Assembly (NCBI RefSeq): GCF_025612915.1
Contig: NC_069112.1
Span: 33,955,731-34,019,730 of the forward strand
Direction: 5' to 3'
Length of the DNA stretch: 64,000 bases
Source: Magallana angulata
Lineage: Eukaryota; Mollusca; Bivalvia; Ostreida; Ostreidae
Shown here one piece after another: positions 46,391 through 60,000 of this stretch (positions within the stretch are counted from its first letter, which is position 1; every line of letters begins with the position of its first letter). A program made the position numbers and the translations under genes. The notes under the pieces were generated by a model. It saw nothing but the letters and a program-made list of their open reading frames with translations, ran no database searches and was not told where the DNA came from.

Positions 46391-46929
46391 CTAAAACTTC
46401 TCCTTGAGTAAAGTGTTTATTGCTCCTCCAGTGAGGGTGAAAACTGCAAAAGTACAAATATAAGTTACAGAAAAGTGTACCATGTCAAGTCCAATCTATT
46501 TTTCACACTGTGCCAAATGAAGAAAAAGTTATCATGGAAAGGTTTAAGGCTTACACATAACTCAGATTGATAAAAATAGTTAAAACTTGTAAGAACATAT
46601 AGGATATTAACTGTATCATTCTGCTAATGCGACTAAATAGCATGTTAATAACAATGTTCCTAAATTTCCATGTTTTACATTATGCTTTACACATGTTTTG
46701 ATAAACCTAGCGAATATGAACTGACATCTAAAGGGATGACAGCAGAATTACATTAATGCAAATTGGTAATCTGGGTGTAATTAAATGTTTTGTACAATGC
46801 TAAACAAAATACTTACTCCTTAGTGCGTAAATGTACATAAAAAAGGAGTTGGGCAAAAGTGCCTTGAGCACATGTAAACACCGGATGAACTAAATAAAAA
46901 ACAAACCAAACCGGACACATAAGTTCCGA

Positions 46930-47890
46930 ATTTACCACACAAGGGTTGTGAAGATAAAAACCTCAGAGATTCGAAACCTGCTTTCTCTGCAACCATATCA
47001 GGATCAATCATTCCAAGTTTTGCATATTGCTCGGTAAATGCATTTTTAAAGGCAAACCATGTGCGTTTTACAGGGGTGTCTAACGAATTTGAACCTAGTT
47101 AAAGCATGTCCCGATAGATGAAGATGGAAAGCTGCAACAATATTATTATTAGTTGCAAGACTTGGTGTATATATAAAATAAATCCGAATTCCATACGAGT
47201 GTTTTTGACATTTTCTGAACTAAATCCACTGAATTTTTTGAAAGAAACTTTGTCGAAATTGATGGAACAGTGTTTTTTCTTGATTAATTTTGTAAACTTC
47301 GAGGACTGAAATCATCTAGACCTGCTTTCATATTGATTACAGTTGGATGTTTACTGACATTACTGTTTTGTCCTCGTACAGGCGTAAAAATTGTCTTTAA
47401 CTCAATACATTAACACAAAAATAGTCTAAAGAAGACAATACGAAGTTAGATTAACCATCATGTTGTGATTACGTTATATCCGGTTTTAAAATTTAAAATT
47501 TATTAAAGTCCAAAATCCCAAATCAAACAAACATCCTTTTAAAAAGAAATTCAAAGTGAGAGTGTAAAATAATTATTAATTCCGGTCATTAATTCTCGGA
47601 ACAAAATACAGGAAGGCTTTGTTATAATAAAATTCAAAAAACATGCCAGTCTAAGATCTGACCATCAGTCAGAAAAAACAAAAATAAACAAATCGCAATA
47701 AACAGGGGATCATTGTGAGAAATGGATGAGGGAGATGTCAACAAGAGAGATCACAAACAGATGCGGCACTGTATTTCTGTATGATTGAACAAATTAAATT
47801 TCAAACATAAAGTACTACTCAGTTTACAAAAGCAAATTTGTCAATATAACAAAGTTGTGTCTATCAATAAAATATACGTGCGTATATATC
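46930..47890 (-). mobile_element. Ty3/gypsy-like retrotransposon fossil, copy C
   Basis: A third copy of the 2616-5811 family: a gag part with IDPDMVAEKAGFESLRFLSS, the GTCCTCGTACAGGCGTAAA leader at about 47368, then the LTR from 47463 to about 47890 with the same landmarks as copy A (TGTTGTGATTACG, ATCACAAACAGATGCGGC). Strongly diverged, partial and broken; no pol part. Confidence 0.65.
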
Positions 47891-48502
47891 ACTGCATTTA
47901 AGTCACTACTTTAAGTGTCGTCTTTTTGAATGTTTCGCTGCTGTCATAAAATCCTGATGCTTCGGAATGTGAACAGGATACATTTAAAGGCATATCACAA
48001 TCTCCAAATGCATTTTCTCCTGGAGCAGAAGTTACATTATTACATGTATTGATATCTGAAATAATGTTTACTTCCATAAATAACGATTGTTAATTAAAAC
48101 CAAGTATACGACCAACAAAATGTTTGTCCAAAAAAGAAAAAAAGAGTACAACACAGCATTCAAAAAAGACATTTGGGAAATCTGGAAATACTGTAAACCA
48201 ATGCTAAACGTTTAAAATTATTAATTTTTTTCTAATAATATTCAAAATTTAAAACAATTGTTAATTGCTTTCATCACTTAGGTCACTTGTCACTTTACTT
48301 AGTGTTCAAATAAAATTTTCTAAATGTTTAGTTTCAGTAAAATGTGCACTAGTCTAATGAAAACGAAATAAAATTATTTACTTATTGCAGCTTTCTTTTG
48401 CTTCAATTTCTTTTTCATAAAGATTTAAAAGTATGTCTAGTCTTGCCATTTTCTCTGTGTGCATCTGCTCCATTTTGTCATTTAATTCTTTGTTATGTCT
48501 TT

Positions 48503-49728
48503 CTAGTACTTCCGGCATGTCTGAACGTCTTTTCCCTGTATCTTTATTCCTTCTAGGTTGCTCTGAAGACTGTTTAGTCCATAGTCTTTCAGGGCTTTTC
48601 CCAATGTGTCTAACGTGATGGTGGATTTTGTACTTTCTCTTGTACCGTATTTTTCATCAAACTGCTCTTTCTGTCGAAAATATTTCCTTTCAGTTCCAGT
48701 TGGGGCATCAAGTTCTTTCCAGCGTTTTTTCAGACTATAATACTTGTTCATTGTCTGATTTGGAGTAACAATACATTGGAGTGTTTCATTGAGCACTGAT
48801 TTCTTTCCAAAAGGCGGTATGGTTTTTGGATTTTAAAAACTTTTTTCTCACGCCTGAGATTTACAGAAACATCTTCTGCCTTCCAAATGTGTGTTGTGCT
48901 GGTATTTTCACAAGCAAAAAGGAATTCAGATCTAGATGATGTCTCTGATGATGCTCAAGTGAATGATGAAATGTCAGATGATGCTAAATGCTGGTCATCT
49001 GATCTACTAAAGCTCGATGGCAGATCTGACTTTTCTTCATTTAGAAGAGACTGTAGAACTAAGCTTTTGACTGATGGATCTAGGGGAAAAATCTAGGGGG
49101 AAAAAGTTAATTTTTAAGTGAAATGCAGGTGTTTTGAAGAATACCTAACTGACCTTGATCTATTACATAACAATAACAAGAGGCCAACATGATACTATTA
49201 CTGCTTAAAATCTAACTTTTAAGATTTATTGTTATTTATATACCAACCCACTATTATTTCATGTACCTGTCTCCTTTGAGTGCAGCATGTTAAAAACTTC
49301 TGTCCGGCATCGCACTCGCTTTTCACTTCCATCACTTCTCTTCAGAACAAGAGTTGTCTGATCTGTTGACATTCTAATCTGGAATACAAGGGCACTGTGT
49401 TCATTTTAAGTACAACAAATCTTAAACAGTTTACATACAGTGACGACTAGTTATAAAATCATTTTATATTGAAATGTATACCTTGTTCTCACAAAGAGTA
49501 TCCGTTAGTTCCTTAGTTAGAATCAGTTCTAGCTCATAGAAAGCACACTGTGCATGGAATTCACTAATGTCATTACTAATGATATGCATAGCCATACCTG
49601 TAATTACCATCAACAAATATTTCAGTCCTCTCAGACTTTTCCGGAGTCTCCAAAGAATGAATAGGTGCCTTTTGTTTGCAGGTGTAACAAGTCCAGTGGG
49701 ATCTACGTTCTTCAACTGTATCTGCCAT
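48503..49728 (-). pseudogene. Myb/SANT-like gene remnant, several exons
   Basis: An upstream exon starting at 49728 reads MADTVEERRSHWTCYTCKQK. Further pieces follow on the same strand at about 49600-49490 (EFHAQCAFYELELILTKELT), 49385-49270 (STDQTTLVLKRSDGSEKRVR) and 49095-48900 (acidic/serine-rich). The last exon (48796-48503) has MNKYYSLKKRWKELDAPTGT, RKYFRQKEQFDEKYG, close to a Myb/SANT-like trihelix as used by Harbinger-type accessory proteins. Reading frames do not join cleanly. Terminal repeats and a partner transposase were not found. The family assignment is tentative. Confidence 0.4.
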
Positions 49729-50943
49729 CTTAATGTACATGTGAAAAAAAATGTACACTTGCACAAGGTATACTACAGGCACCTTAATTTTTATCAGTAA
49801 GTCTGTTGATAATACAAATTTTACTGAGCGACTTATTGATAAAAATTCATGACTGGCTCCGGATCACTTTTTCACAAGTACCCATCATAAGAATAATAAT
49901 CTTTTATTTCTGTGAAACACTGCAATAGATAAATGTATTCTATCACTAAAAGGGGAGCACGTGTAATACACACAAATAAAACCAAAATTTACATCTTCAA
50001 ATTTAAGATTAAGCATTTTATATCGATTTTTTTAACTGCAAAATTTAAAGTCTCACCTTTCTCCGCCATCTTTGAATCAGCGTGACCAGAGTATTCCCGC
50101 TGGTTTAACCGCGGTTTCATTTTCCACCGACTAAAGTGAGTTCGATCTTAGTTTAGTCTAACTACGGTGACCGTGGTTTGTGATCGAACTCGCCCTATAA
50201 TGAAAAGTGACGCTAAGATATAGCGCATGCGCATTATACAAAGACAGTCAGTCTATCATTACCTATGGCGCCAGATATGAACATTAAAACACGATCAGCA
50301 TCAAAAAAGGTTTTATTGACATATAAATGTTTTAGTATATCTGTTAACTTGAACATACCAGCACAAGAACCATTGCTTTCACAGTAAATAACATCGACAG
50401 TTTCCTCAATTCCGTCATCAATGGAGGGAACTTCTACTTTTCTGGATTAGGCACAGGTTTAGTGTAATAGATATGATCAACAACACCATTGTCAACTAAT
50501 TCAAATATTTCTGATGATTCTGTTTCATTGCCAACTAGAAATTTCTTCCTACTTTTTACTTGATGATATTTCAAGAGTAGATCGCTGCGCTGGAGATTTG
50601 TTTCTTTTATTTGAAAGCAACGGAACCTCAGTTGCCGAAGCAGGTCTAAACATTATAGAAATTTTGAAAATTCAATCTTGAACGCATATGATTATTTTTT
50701 TCGTGATGCATATAGTACAAAACATATTATTGTCCTTATATTTTAAACATGACCAAATTCGTATCCACCTTTCTTAAAAATGTCTGACAGTGTCTTTCGT
50801 TTATTTATTTGTTGTTTACAACTTTTTGGTTCGTCTTTCCTTCGACATGCGTAGTGGCTGTTTCTGATCTGTTCTTAACTTTTTATTTGGGGGCATACTT
50901 CACGCTCTATGTCCACCAACGCGGCGAAAGCCCTTGATCAAGA

Positions 50944-51430
50944 TCACGCAGAATTAGAGAGACGTTGTTTTGGTTGTTTATTTCGATTTAACCTATGAGA
51001 TTTAATGTATTTGTGACCAAAAATACATGAGTCTTTTCCGTCTCCAGGTTTGTATCCACAGCGTGTACAAGGTTTCTGATAATCACCCTGCTTTTTGGTT
51101 TTCTTATACCGAAATTTTCTTTCAACTTTTTTTCTCATCATAGCGTTTCTTTATGAAATTTACCATTGAATCTTCTCCCGAGGAGTGGGACATTGTTGCG
51201 TTGTGGGCATTCCATGCAGTCCTGCAATATCTTGTGCTTTCTCCAACGTTAGGTCACTGCCAACATTGACAAGTTTTTCGCCTATGTTTGTGTTCCAATA
51301 ACAAGACGGTCTCGAAAAATATTGTTTGCTTCTTCATGAATGCATTCTTTCACCAATAGCTTGTGGTTGGTAACAAATTGATCAAGAGAATATCCTTCCG
51401 TTTGAAAACGGCTGTGGAATTTATATGTTA
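50944..51430 (-). mobile_element. LTR retrotransposon gag fragment
   Basis: The minus strand shows a zinc-knuckle-like block (CTRCGYKPGDGKDSC, followed by FGHKY) preceded, upstream on that strand, by HKLLVKECIHEEANNIFRDR and LTLEKAQDIAGLHGM, a layout typical of Ty3/gypsy gag ends in molluscs. No other part is visible. Broken fossil. Confidence 0.55.
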
Positions 51431-51869
51431 TATATCAGAGTCGTTCTTGGTTTTACATAATCTTCAAACCTTCAGCGAATTCCTGTGTTCGAAAAAAGTG
51501 AAATTTACCGGTACCACGGCCCTGTGTGTTTCACTTGTCTCTGCGTGTGGCTGTTTGATAAATCATGAAACCTTGAGTAGGCGAAGCTCCCATTTGTACA
51601 ATAACTTATAAAGTATCTGGAAATTATCATACAGGTAGCTGTACAGCAACTTCCACTTTCACTACATGGAAACCAAAACCCAAGAACACCAATTTATTTG
51701 CCTAAAAAATTGTTTTACAAGCAACAGACAAAAATTGTGTCACAATCAACCCCAAAAAATATCTGATTTTTCAGAAAATTAAAAAAATGTACTACTTCTC
51801 GGAATTTTTTAAAAATTGAGAGAAATTTTACTTTTTTTAAAATACTGTCCATTTTTGGCATTAGTTACG

Positions 51870-52151
51870 TCAGAACCAAAGGAGCGCAATGATGTTGTTT
51901 TTTTGGCAGCACGACAGGTCGGTATCAGTTTCCATGTCGTCCTCGCGCTTTCTTTTATCCAAGAATTTCGCCACCCAAGGAGTAGGTTCCAATACTGCAG
52001 ACACCTTCTTAAAAATATCGTCGCACGGTTGCTTGTATTGTTTACTGCCTTTTCTGAGCGATGACCCGTCCTCCGCATCATCTCTTGTACGAAATTTACT
52101 CCAAAAATATCTGATATCGGCAACAAGTTCTTCCTGTTTCTTTGTTTTCAC
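51870..52151 (-). CDS. Unrecognised basic ORF, probable exon relic
   Basis: A 93-residue frame begins MKTKKQEELVADIRYFWSKF and contains FKKVSAVLEPTPWVAKFLDK and a basic KRKREDD. I do not recognise a family; the charged, tryptophan-containing helices are like those of transposon DNA-binding accessories. No splice partners were found. Could be chance or a relic. Confidence 0.2.
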   Translation of the reverse strand: MKTKKQEELVADIRYFWSKFRTRDDAEDGSSLRKGSKQYKQPCDDIFKKVSAVLEPTPWVAKFLDKRKREDDMETDTDLSCCQKNNIIALLWF

Positions 52152-52576
52152 AGTGTTGGTCAGTCACAGTTTCATTTTCTTTTAGGTTGATACCTTGTGA
52201 AGCAAGTGCTTTAATCATCTTATTTAAGAGGTTCCTCTGACGTATTCTGTTGATTTGGGCAGATACTTGCTGTCATTATCCTAAGATATAAGGCATAAAA
52301 AATGTTTTATTCATAAATGTTTAGTGTAATCAGGATAAAAATTGTACAACTAGTTCATGGTTTCACATGAAAGGATATTGAAACTGTGTTATGACATTGA
52401 ATTACTTTATAGATCCTTAATCCAATTGGAAACTTTTTCTTTGCAAAAAAGACTACATTCTTCTCAATGATTCCTTCATATATTACAAAGTCCTTGGTCC
52501 TAGCTTTACATACCAATGTCTGTTCTCCCTTCGTAAAAAATACCTCTTTAAACGTGTACCTAAATGGATGCAAATA

Positions 52577-53012
52577 CCGCAAAACTCGTTTATAACGAAT
52601 TTCAAGGGACCATAGAAAAAACCTCGTTATAGCCGTAATTCGCTATACGTTTTAAACGAATTCTTAAAACATATTATAGCGAATTCGTTATAAAATAATT
52701 AAGGGTTATTCCGGCTAACAGTTTTCTAAATTATCGTAAGTTATAAAATTAGTATTACCGTCATTTATTGCATGTTTCTTCAATGAAATTTAAAATGGAA
52801 AAAATTCGTTATATAAATGATAAAATACGTTAAAATTTTGCCAGTGGGGGTCTTAAAATTACTTCGTTATAGCCGTAAATTCGTTATAGCCGTGTTCGTT
52901 ATATACATCAATTTTCTATAGGTATATATAGGAAATTTGCCGGGACATGAATAATAATTCGTTATAGCCGTAAATTCGCTATATCCGTGTTCGTTATGTT
53001 CGAGTTTTGCTG
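52577..53012. mobile_element. pogo/Tigger-type MITE, 436 bp
   Basis: Left end CCGCAAAACTCGTTTATAAC and complemented right end CAGCAAAACTCGAACATAAC are inverted repeats flanked by TA (52575-52576, 53013-53014). CAG(C/T)AAAACTCG is the pogo/Tigger style of Tc1/mariner end. Inside, CGTTATAGCCGTAAATTCG recurs in tandem several times. Non-coding. Confidence 0.8.
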
Positions 53013-53259
53013 TAATAACTTTCCAAAAAGCCTGCCTGACTAAACAAAATTATTCAGAAACATGGGAGTAACAATTAGGCTTTTAAGAAAGGAATACTAG
53101 TTTTTGGCGCAGATCATAAGAATATAATTTGATTTCAGATTTAAGAAAAAATGTCAGTTTTCTTCGATATAGTGCATGAACATGTATTAGATAAATAAGA
53201 TATGAACCATTATTTTGTATTTTTACGGCAAGGGACTTCTCAGCGGAATACTGATTAAA

Positions 53260-53343
53260 GATGTGCTTTTCTGTCCAATGTTTATACTTAGATTTGGTGT
53301 GAAAGACGATAACTGAGAGACAGCCGTTTATCGGACAGGACAT
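53260..53343 (-). pseudogene. Isolated C2H2 zinc-finger exon
   Basis: From ATG 53343 the frame reads MSCPINGCLSVIVFHTKSKY and KHWTEKH, a C-x4-C-x12-H-x3-4-H finger. This N-terminal finger is the sort that opens the gene family represented at 57.1-60.2 kb, as far as I recall, but here lies on the other strand with no downstream exon. Probably a lone relic exon. Confidence 0.35.
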
Positions 53344-53399
53344 GTCTGGGGAAGAAAAACGTTTTTTTATATCGGTAGTTTATGAACTCAAAAACACGT

Positions 53400-55979
53400 G
53401 GCCGCTTGTAGCTGATGGACTGTACAGATATATGACGTCACAATATCCCGATCATCCGCATTTTCTGAACTTGTGTTCTTTGAAGACAATGTAGTAAATA
53501 TTGCCCCATCATTAGAAAATAGGATTGCCAGCTAGATGGAGAAGCCTCGACTGCAGAAAAAGAAAAGATTCCCAAGTGTCTGAAAGGCAATCTATAAAAA
53601 GCAGTCAGAATATTGAGCCAGAATATAATGAACAGGCATGGGCAATTCCATTATACTTCATTTTTTATATGTAAATTGCTGCGAGAAAAAGTGCCCCCCC
53701 CCCCCCCTGATGCTACGTGCCTGTATTCAAATTTAAATGCCAAGGTATAATCAATATGGAGAGATCAGTCTGTTAATTAAGTTAACGAGTTGGGTTATTG
53801 TATGGTTTAAGTAAAATCTTGACCGTGCAACTTTAGCCATCAAAATTAATCCGTTATTATTGGTTTATTTAAAATAACAATTTGATTGAAATTTGATAAT
53901 TAAAATAGATCTTAGGATATCCGGATGCCACTCAGTCGTTCCATTTATTCGTTACCTTGAGCAGAATGACGTCTGTTTAAATAGTCTAAAAAATTGTGCT
54001 CAAAGATTCTTATTCTGTTACAGGTTTTTTCATGTAGAGTCATCAGTTCTTCTACTTGAGAAGATTTACTACTTGTTTCTTCTTTTTCCTTGATTATGTC
54101 TTGAACTGCAGACCATATTTGTCCTATTTTCTCTGTGAGTTATATAGTGCTTAAAAATGTCTCAACCTCCTAATAGTATTGATTTTTAATAACGTAATGA
54201 CTGTCGCTTCAAAACCACAATCCCTTAAAATCATTTTATATCTGATGCTCTGATCCCTGAAACATTCCAACTATCAAACATTTACCCGGAAACCTTCATG
54301 TTGTAATGATTCTCTAATAATGTTTGTTACCACTTCACGTTTTGGATAATTAAAAGTTGCACTTATTTCTGGGCCTCAAATTAGTCAGTCACATGTTTTA
54401 AAATATAATTAAATTATGCATACTAAATGCTGCTTATCCAAAACTGCTGCATTGTTTATCATGAGAAAAAAAAAAAAGGGCTATTGCAAGAAAAAAATCC
54501 ACAGTCGCAATGTTAGTTTGACTTTCACTTTACAAGAAACTTATACCGAGTTTGAAATTTCAACAAAAATAAAAATGCATGTGACTTGATGAAACATCCT
54601 GCGCATCAAGCATTGCCCAGTTTCAATACATGTTGTATCTATTTTATAAGGCTATTGAGAAATTTCTTCTCTTTGAACACAAGTTAAAGACTGTCACATT
54701 TTCTGCTCTCTCAAAGATATCATTTGCTTTGTTTAAACCTTCTTCAAACTTCTTTACTAAGGCATTTCTCTTATTCTTTAGTTTATCTAAAATTACATTA
54801 AATTACTTTACCTTTTTTACCCAACAATTATCCTTTCTTGAAACTATCAATTTTACGGGTGTTGATTTAAATACGTAGATTTCTCACTGTAGTTTTTCTA
54901 TCTTTGAAACTGATAACATAGTTCTCACTAAATAACATGTTTTTCTTAGCGTGTTTTAAAAGAGACCGTTTTATAGAGCTTTGTCGTACAAGTAAACATC
55001 AAACAATTAATGTAAAAAGATGGACATCATACAATGGCTTTAAAAAGATGGTTAATCTACAAATTCTAAAATTATAGTTCCATGATATATGATATTTTTC
55101 TTTCTGGCTATATTCTGGTGGTTTAGATAAAAATGTACAATGACTATAATAAGATGCATTAATTTACAGTTTGCATGCTATTTTCATACATGGTACATGC
55201 TAATATAACAAATATACTGGCATTGTTTATTTTTAATATAACATGGGTTGCATTTCGAAATAATACATGCAATCAAATAAGAAAGAGATAAAGAAAACTT
55301 ATTTACATATGTAGGGAATAACAAGAATGAGCAACCAAAATTTAGGGGGGGGGGGGGCACTACCTTTACACAAGAAAATCCCTTTAGCCTTCTATGTTCC
55401 GTTTAAGGAACATTTTATAGCAACAAATTCATTTGTTTTCTTTTCAAAGGTGTATATTTTTTAAGAAGAAAACTGATGAATGGAATAATAGATACATATT
55501 TGTTAGGTAGTTTTTTTTTCATATACATGTGTATTTATAAATGTCTCAAACTGAGGCTGTGCAAAGGGTGTGGAGGAACATGCGGGTTGAGAACAAGAGG
55601 AAGGAAAATGGGAAAGTTCAAAGTCACATGGAAAGAAATAAAGCAGCAAAGCGCAAGAGAAATGTAGTTCTTTGTTTAAATATAACTTCAGTTTGCATTG
55701 GTCAAAGCAACAACAATCATTATATCTACAGGTATAAGCTTTAGTTAAATAAAAATCTATATTTGGTAGCAAAAATATATGATTGCTACATAAAAACAAA
55801 ATTATTTTCTATTTTTACTGACATATACTTAGTTATTAATTAGGTAATTTGTATTAACATGTGTATGAAGCGGAGGACACTGAAGATCTTGGGAAAACAG
55901 AAGAGTAGGATGATTCAGCTAGAGCGAGATTAATTTTTCACGCGGGAGGAAAAGAAATTTGTTAAGCACGCGTTCTCCG
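53400..55979. other. Long A+T-rich stretch without recognised features
   Basis: Only homopolymers (C run 53694-53707; G run near 55347-55357) and unrecognised short frames, including a Lys/Arg-rich 67-residue frame at 55541-55744. Confidence 0.4.
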
Positions 55980-56034
55980 TAGAGACCATGTCCCCGGAAG
56001 TTAGCGATGACTTAATTAGCAGGACGTCATTGGA

Positions 56035-56520
56035 CATTTGTTGGGCCAACAATGTTCCTTATGTTGGGCCACGGTATGCATTTAACATTGGGCCAACGGC
56101 AATTTGCTCATCGGCCCTTAATCAGACCAACTTGTTGGTTTACTGTTGGGCCAATGTAACAGACAAGATTGGGCCAATGTTGGGCCAATGTAGTCATTTA
56201 ATGTTGGACAAACATCATTTGTATACAGTTGGGCCGATGTAAGTAATTAATATTGGGCCAACGGCAATTTGCTCATCGACCCTTAATCGGACCATCTTGT
56301 TGGTTTACTGTTGGGCCAATATAACAGACAAGATTGGGCCAATGTTGGGCCATTGTATTCATTTTAATGTTTGACAAACATCATTTTTGTACAGTTGGGC
56401 CAATGTTAGCAATTAATATTGGGCCAACGGCAATTTGCTCATCGGCCCTTAATCGGACCATCTTGTTGGTTTACTGTTGGGCCAATGTAGCGGACAATAT
56501 AGGGTTATTTTTGGGCCACT
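56035..56520. repeat. ~165-bp tandem repeat rich in TTGGGCCAA
   Basis: The block ATTGGGCCAACGGCAATTTG starts at 56087, 56252 and 56418 (periods 165 and 166). Each unit has four or five TTGGGCCAA-type words, so there is a short repeat inside a longer one. About 2.8 units are present. Open frames across it are artefacts. Confidence 0.8.
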
Positions 56521-56815
56521 GTACATTTTCAATCTGGGGCGAAAATTATTTTTGAGCTAATGCTCATTTGTCCTCAAAATTGAAACAATCAATGTTAGAC
56601 TAGTTTTGTAATACAATTTAGAGTAGTTTTGTAGTTAGGTTTATTGGTAAAAAGCCCTTTTTAAATACCATATATGCAAGTATAATACATTTTCACAAAA
56701 ACCCATAGGATAACCTTCAACAATTATAATTTCAGCCTGATTAAAATACTGTGGATCCAATTTAAAGCAAAGAACGTACAGCACTCTGAAATAACTTCTG
56801 GACCCATTACTTAAG

Positions 56816-56967
56816 AAATAAACAACGTTATTTAGTGAACATGGCGTTATGAATAGCAATTGCTCTGTTGGCATATTCCATGATGCGCGCTAGCGCATCA
56901 TGGAAAATATGCCAGCAGAGCAGTTGCTATTCATAACGCCATGTTCACTAAATAATCGTTGTTTATT
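56816..56967. mobile_element. 152-bp near-perfect palindrome (foldback MITE)
   Basis: AAATAAACAACGTTATTTAG through ATTCCATGATGCGC pairs with GCGCATCATGGAAAATATGC through CGTTGTTTATT; the arms are about 75 bases with only a few mismatches and the centre is near GCGCTAGC at 56888. ACTTA lies at both outer flanks (56808-56812 area and 56968-56972), a possible 5-bp target duplication. Confidence 0.75.
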
Positions 56968-57092
56968 ACTTATATTTGCATTTTACCACTCGCAAATACC
57001 CTGTATTAGCCTAAACCTTTAATTTAATAATAAAAGTTTAAATCAATGTAAACAATTAACATTATAATTTGTATGTTGATTGAATATTTCAG

Positions 57093-60000
57093 GGAGAAGA
57101 TGACTCTGGGGTACCCATTTATATTACCAAGCCAAGTGAAACTGCCAAGCTCAATTTGAGCAATCCAACTATTTCACCAAATATTGCAAGGTAAGCTTCT
57201 AAATACATAAACAGAATGATTATACATAAAATGAAAATGATAATAATATAAAATATATATAATATTCTAAATTATTTTTTAAATTTATTAATAAATATAG
57301 GTATCCTAGGGAAACCACAATTATAAAAGAAAGAGATGGGACTAGACTACGTGAAATTATCTCTCCCTGGGCATCAGTAAATAACACCCATTTTCATGTG
57401 GGAGAGCCAGTGAAAGTAACAAGCAATGCCTTATCTGGTGTAATAACAGCATTTTATGAGAATGATGAGGTGAATTACTTTATTTCTAGTGTTATACATA
57501 AAAATTGATATTACAATACCATGAATATCTAAAATAAAGAATTATATTTTTTGTTCTCGTTATGTTGAAAACCTTTTTGGGATATTGATTAAACTTGATC
57601 ATGTATATTTATTTTACTTGAATAACAGAACTCGAAGATTCCACAAATTTCAGTTCCTGTAAACCTTTTCATTGATGACACCTCAACAAATGTCAGTAAA
57701 ATATGGCAACCAATGCATTGTGCCCAAATGCAATTAGCAGGTACACAAATTAAGAACCGATATCTATTTAAATAATTTGTAGCTAGCCCACCTGAATCTA
57801 ATGTTCAAGTGAGCTTTAATCTGATCACAATTGTCCTTACTACATATGTATGTCCATCCATCAAGAAGGGTTCAAAGTTTAATGCACAAATAATTAGAGA
57901 GAAATATTTAAGAAATAAACAGCAATGTTAAAAAGTTCACAGGGATATGAACTTGGCTGGTCACGTGATCAAATCCTTGAAGTCCAAAAGGCTTCTAAGA
58001 AGATTTGATATCACATACCAAGCAAGTATATATCCAAGAGAACTTTTTACATTGCTGTTGAATATTACTTAAACATGTGTGCATTTGCATTTGAGAATGG
58101 CAAATCGTTCACAATCATTTAATGGTGTTTTTACATTAACAATATTGCATGTGCGGTAATCATTGTGAGGTCACTTAAACATTGAACCCCGAACAAGCAG
58201 TACTGGGTCCCCAGGTGGGGATTATATATCAATATACATGTAGATTATATATGGGAGATGATTTCAATCGTAAGATTCTCAATAATTACTGCAGCAACGT
58301 TACACTTTTTGCCAAATTATTGTAAATATCTAATCATTACATGAAATGTTATTTTATAGGTTTTCCTTTCCGATTTCGTAACAATGAGATTTATTCCAAT
58401 TTTCTTGGAGCTTCTGAGCATGCCTCAGTGTTGAGCATTTCGAAGTTAATTCTGCAGGACATTGAATCTACTCAACAGTAAGTTGAAAAAAAAAATACTC
58501 TGAATATAGAACTGTAATTACATCATTCATACTGGTAATTCAATAGTCATTAATGTTTAGCTTGTTTGGTTATAAGGGCCCCGCTCTATGATGTCAAGTT
58601 AATTTTAAATTACATTCTTATTACATGTATATTTAAGAAATCCAGTTGAGACAATTGATGCCGATATGAAAACCGGCATTGCAATCAAGATGGAAGTGGC
58701 TTCATTGATCGCTGATTTCAACATGCTTTCTCTAGCTTAAACCCACATAGGTATGTAAACGTTGTTTTTAAATTGTTGTAGTACACTTTGTTTTAAACAG
58801 ATCAAGAAACATTTTTAAAAGGTATCTGATTGATAGAGTATAATTGCATTTATGTATAAAATTTCCTTTATATCAAAATAATATATACATGCTTGCATTA
58901 CATAAAATTGTAAAGATATTGCATTTCAGTTTTGCACAAATTGACATACCAGTATATGTTTTTAGAAATAAGTACCAGTATAAATTTTGTTTCAGTGCTT
59001 GAAAGTCATCTGTCGGGACTTGATTCTCAGCAGCAAATAACTTTCAACATCTGCAAGAACTTAAACAGTCGACAAGGAAAGGATTTGAAAATAATTGTTA
59101 GTACTTATTTGCCTGAAATGATTTATGGATCGAATGAATTAAAGTTGTGCCTTATACGAGTTTAGCTTAACTTTGCCCTGGCAGTTGATGCTTTATGTAA
59201 ACTTCAAAAGCATTATAACTGTGCAGGTGCCCTATAGTGATCAGTCTGTCCATCAGTTACTTGTCTGGGGCTTATAATTCTCTCCCCTAAAGCCCAATTT
59301 AGCTCATAATTTAACTATACAGACTGCCTTTGGTTAAAATGTGTGCAGATATCTTGAGCCAAGTATCTATAGAAAGGGCCCTTTGCAATTTTGTCAGCAT
59401 CTCAATGTTGTCAAGCTATTAAATGATATTTCAAGTTTAACATTAATGGAAACGTTTGTTAAACATTTCAAGGATTTTTTTCATAGCATCTTTATTGCCC
59501 AACTTGATAATTAATGATGGTTTTCTTTTCCATTTAGATTCCAGTCGCACCTTTCAGTTTAGAATTTGCTGGTTTGAATACAGTGTATTTGAAGATGACC
59601 TGTTTATTAGCTTTGGTAATTATGATAGGCATGAGCCTTGTTTACATAACAAAGCATTGTGAGCTCTGTATCTTTCGTATAATATTAAATGAAAACTTGT
59701 TATATTGAAGATAATTGTGGTTTATATGTGTCTTGTTTAATTTAATTGGTTGCAGATAAATATAATGGTATGCAAAGATGCCTTTGATGACGAGGACATT
59801 CAGCTCTTAGACAATCTTGTAAAAAAAGTATCTCCAAATTATTGAGGAGCACTTACCTCAACTTAAAAACAAAGTGAACACTCACTTGCTGACACATTAG
59901 GTACGTTGATCCATTACACATAAATCAACTTGTATTAAAATTATTCAATCTTAAATCTATACATGTACCAGCAAGGTAGAATTTTATCCCTATTCTTACA

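Noticed and set aside
53893-54878. Short frames in the 53-55 kb stretch
   Set aside because: Phe/Leu/Lys-biased translations of A+T-rich DNA with no domain signs.
55541-55744. Lys/Arg-rich 67-residue frame
   Set aside because: Composition bias only, no motif, no splice partner or conservation sign.
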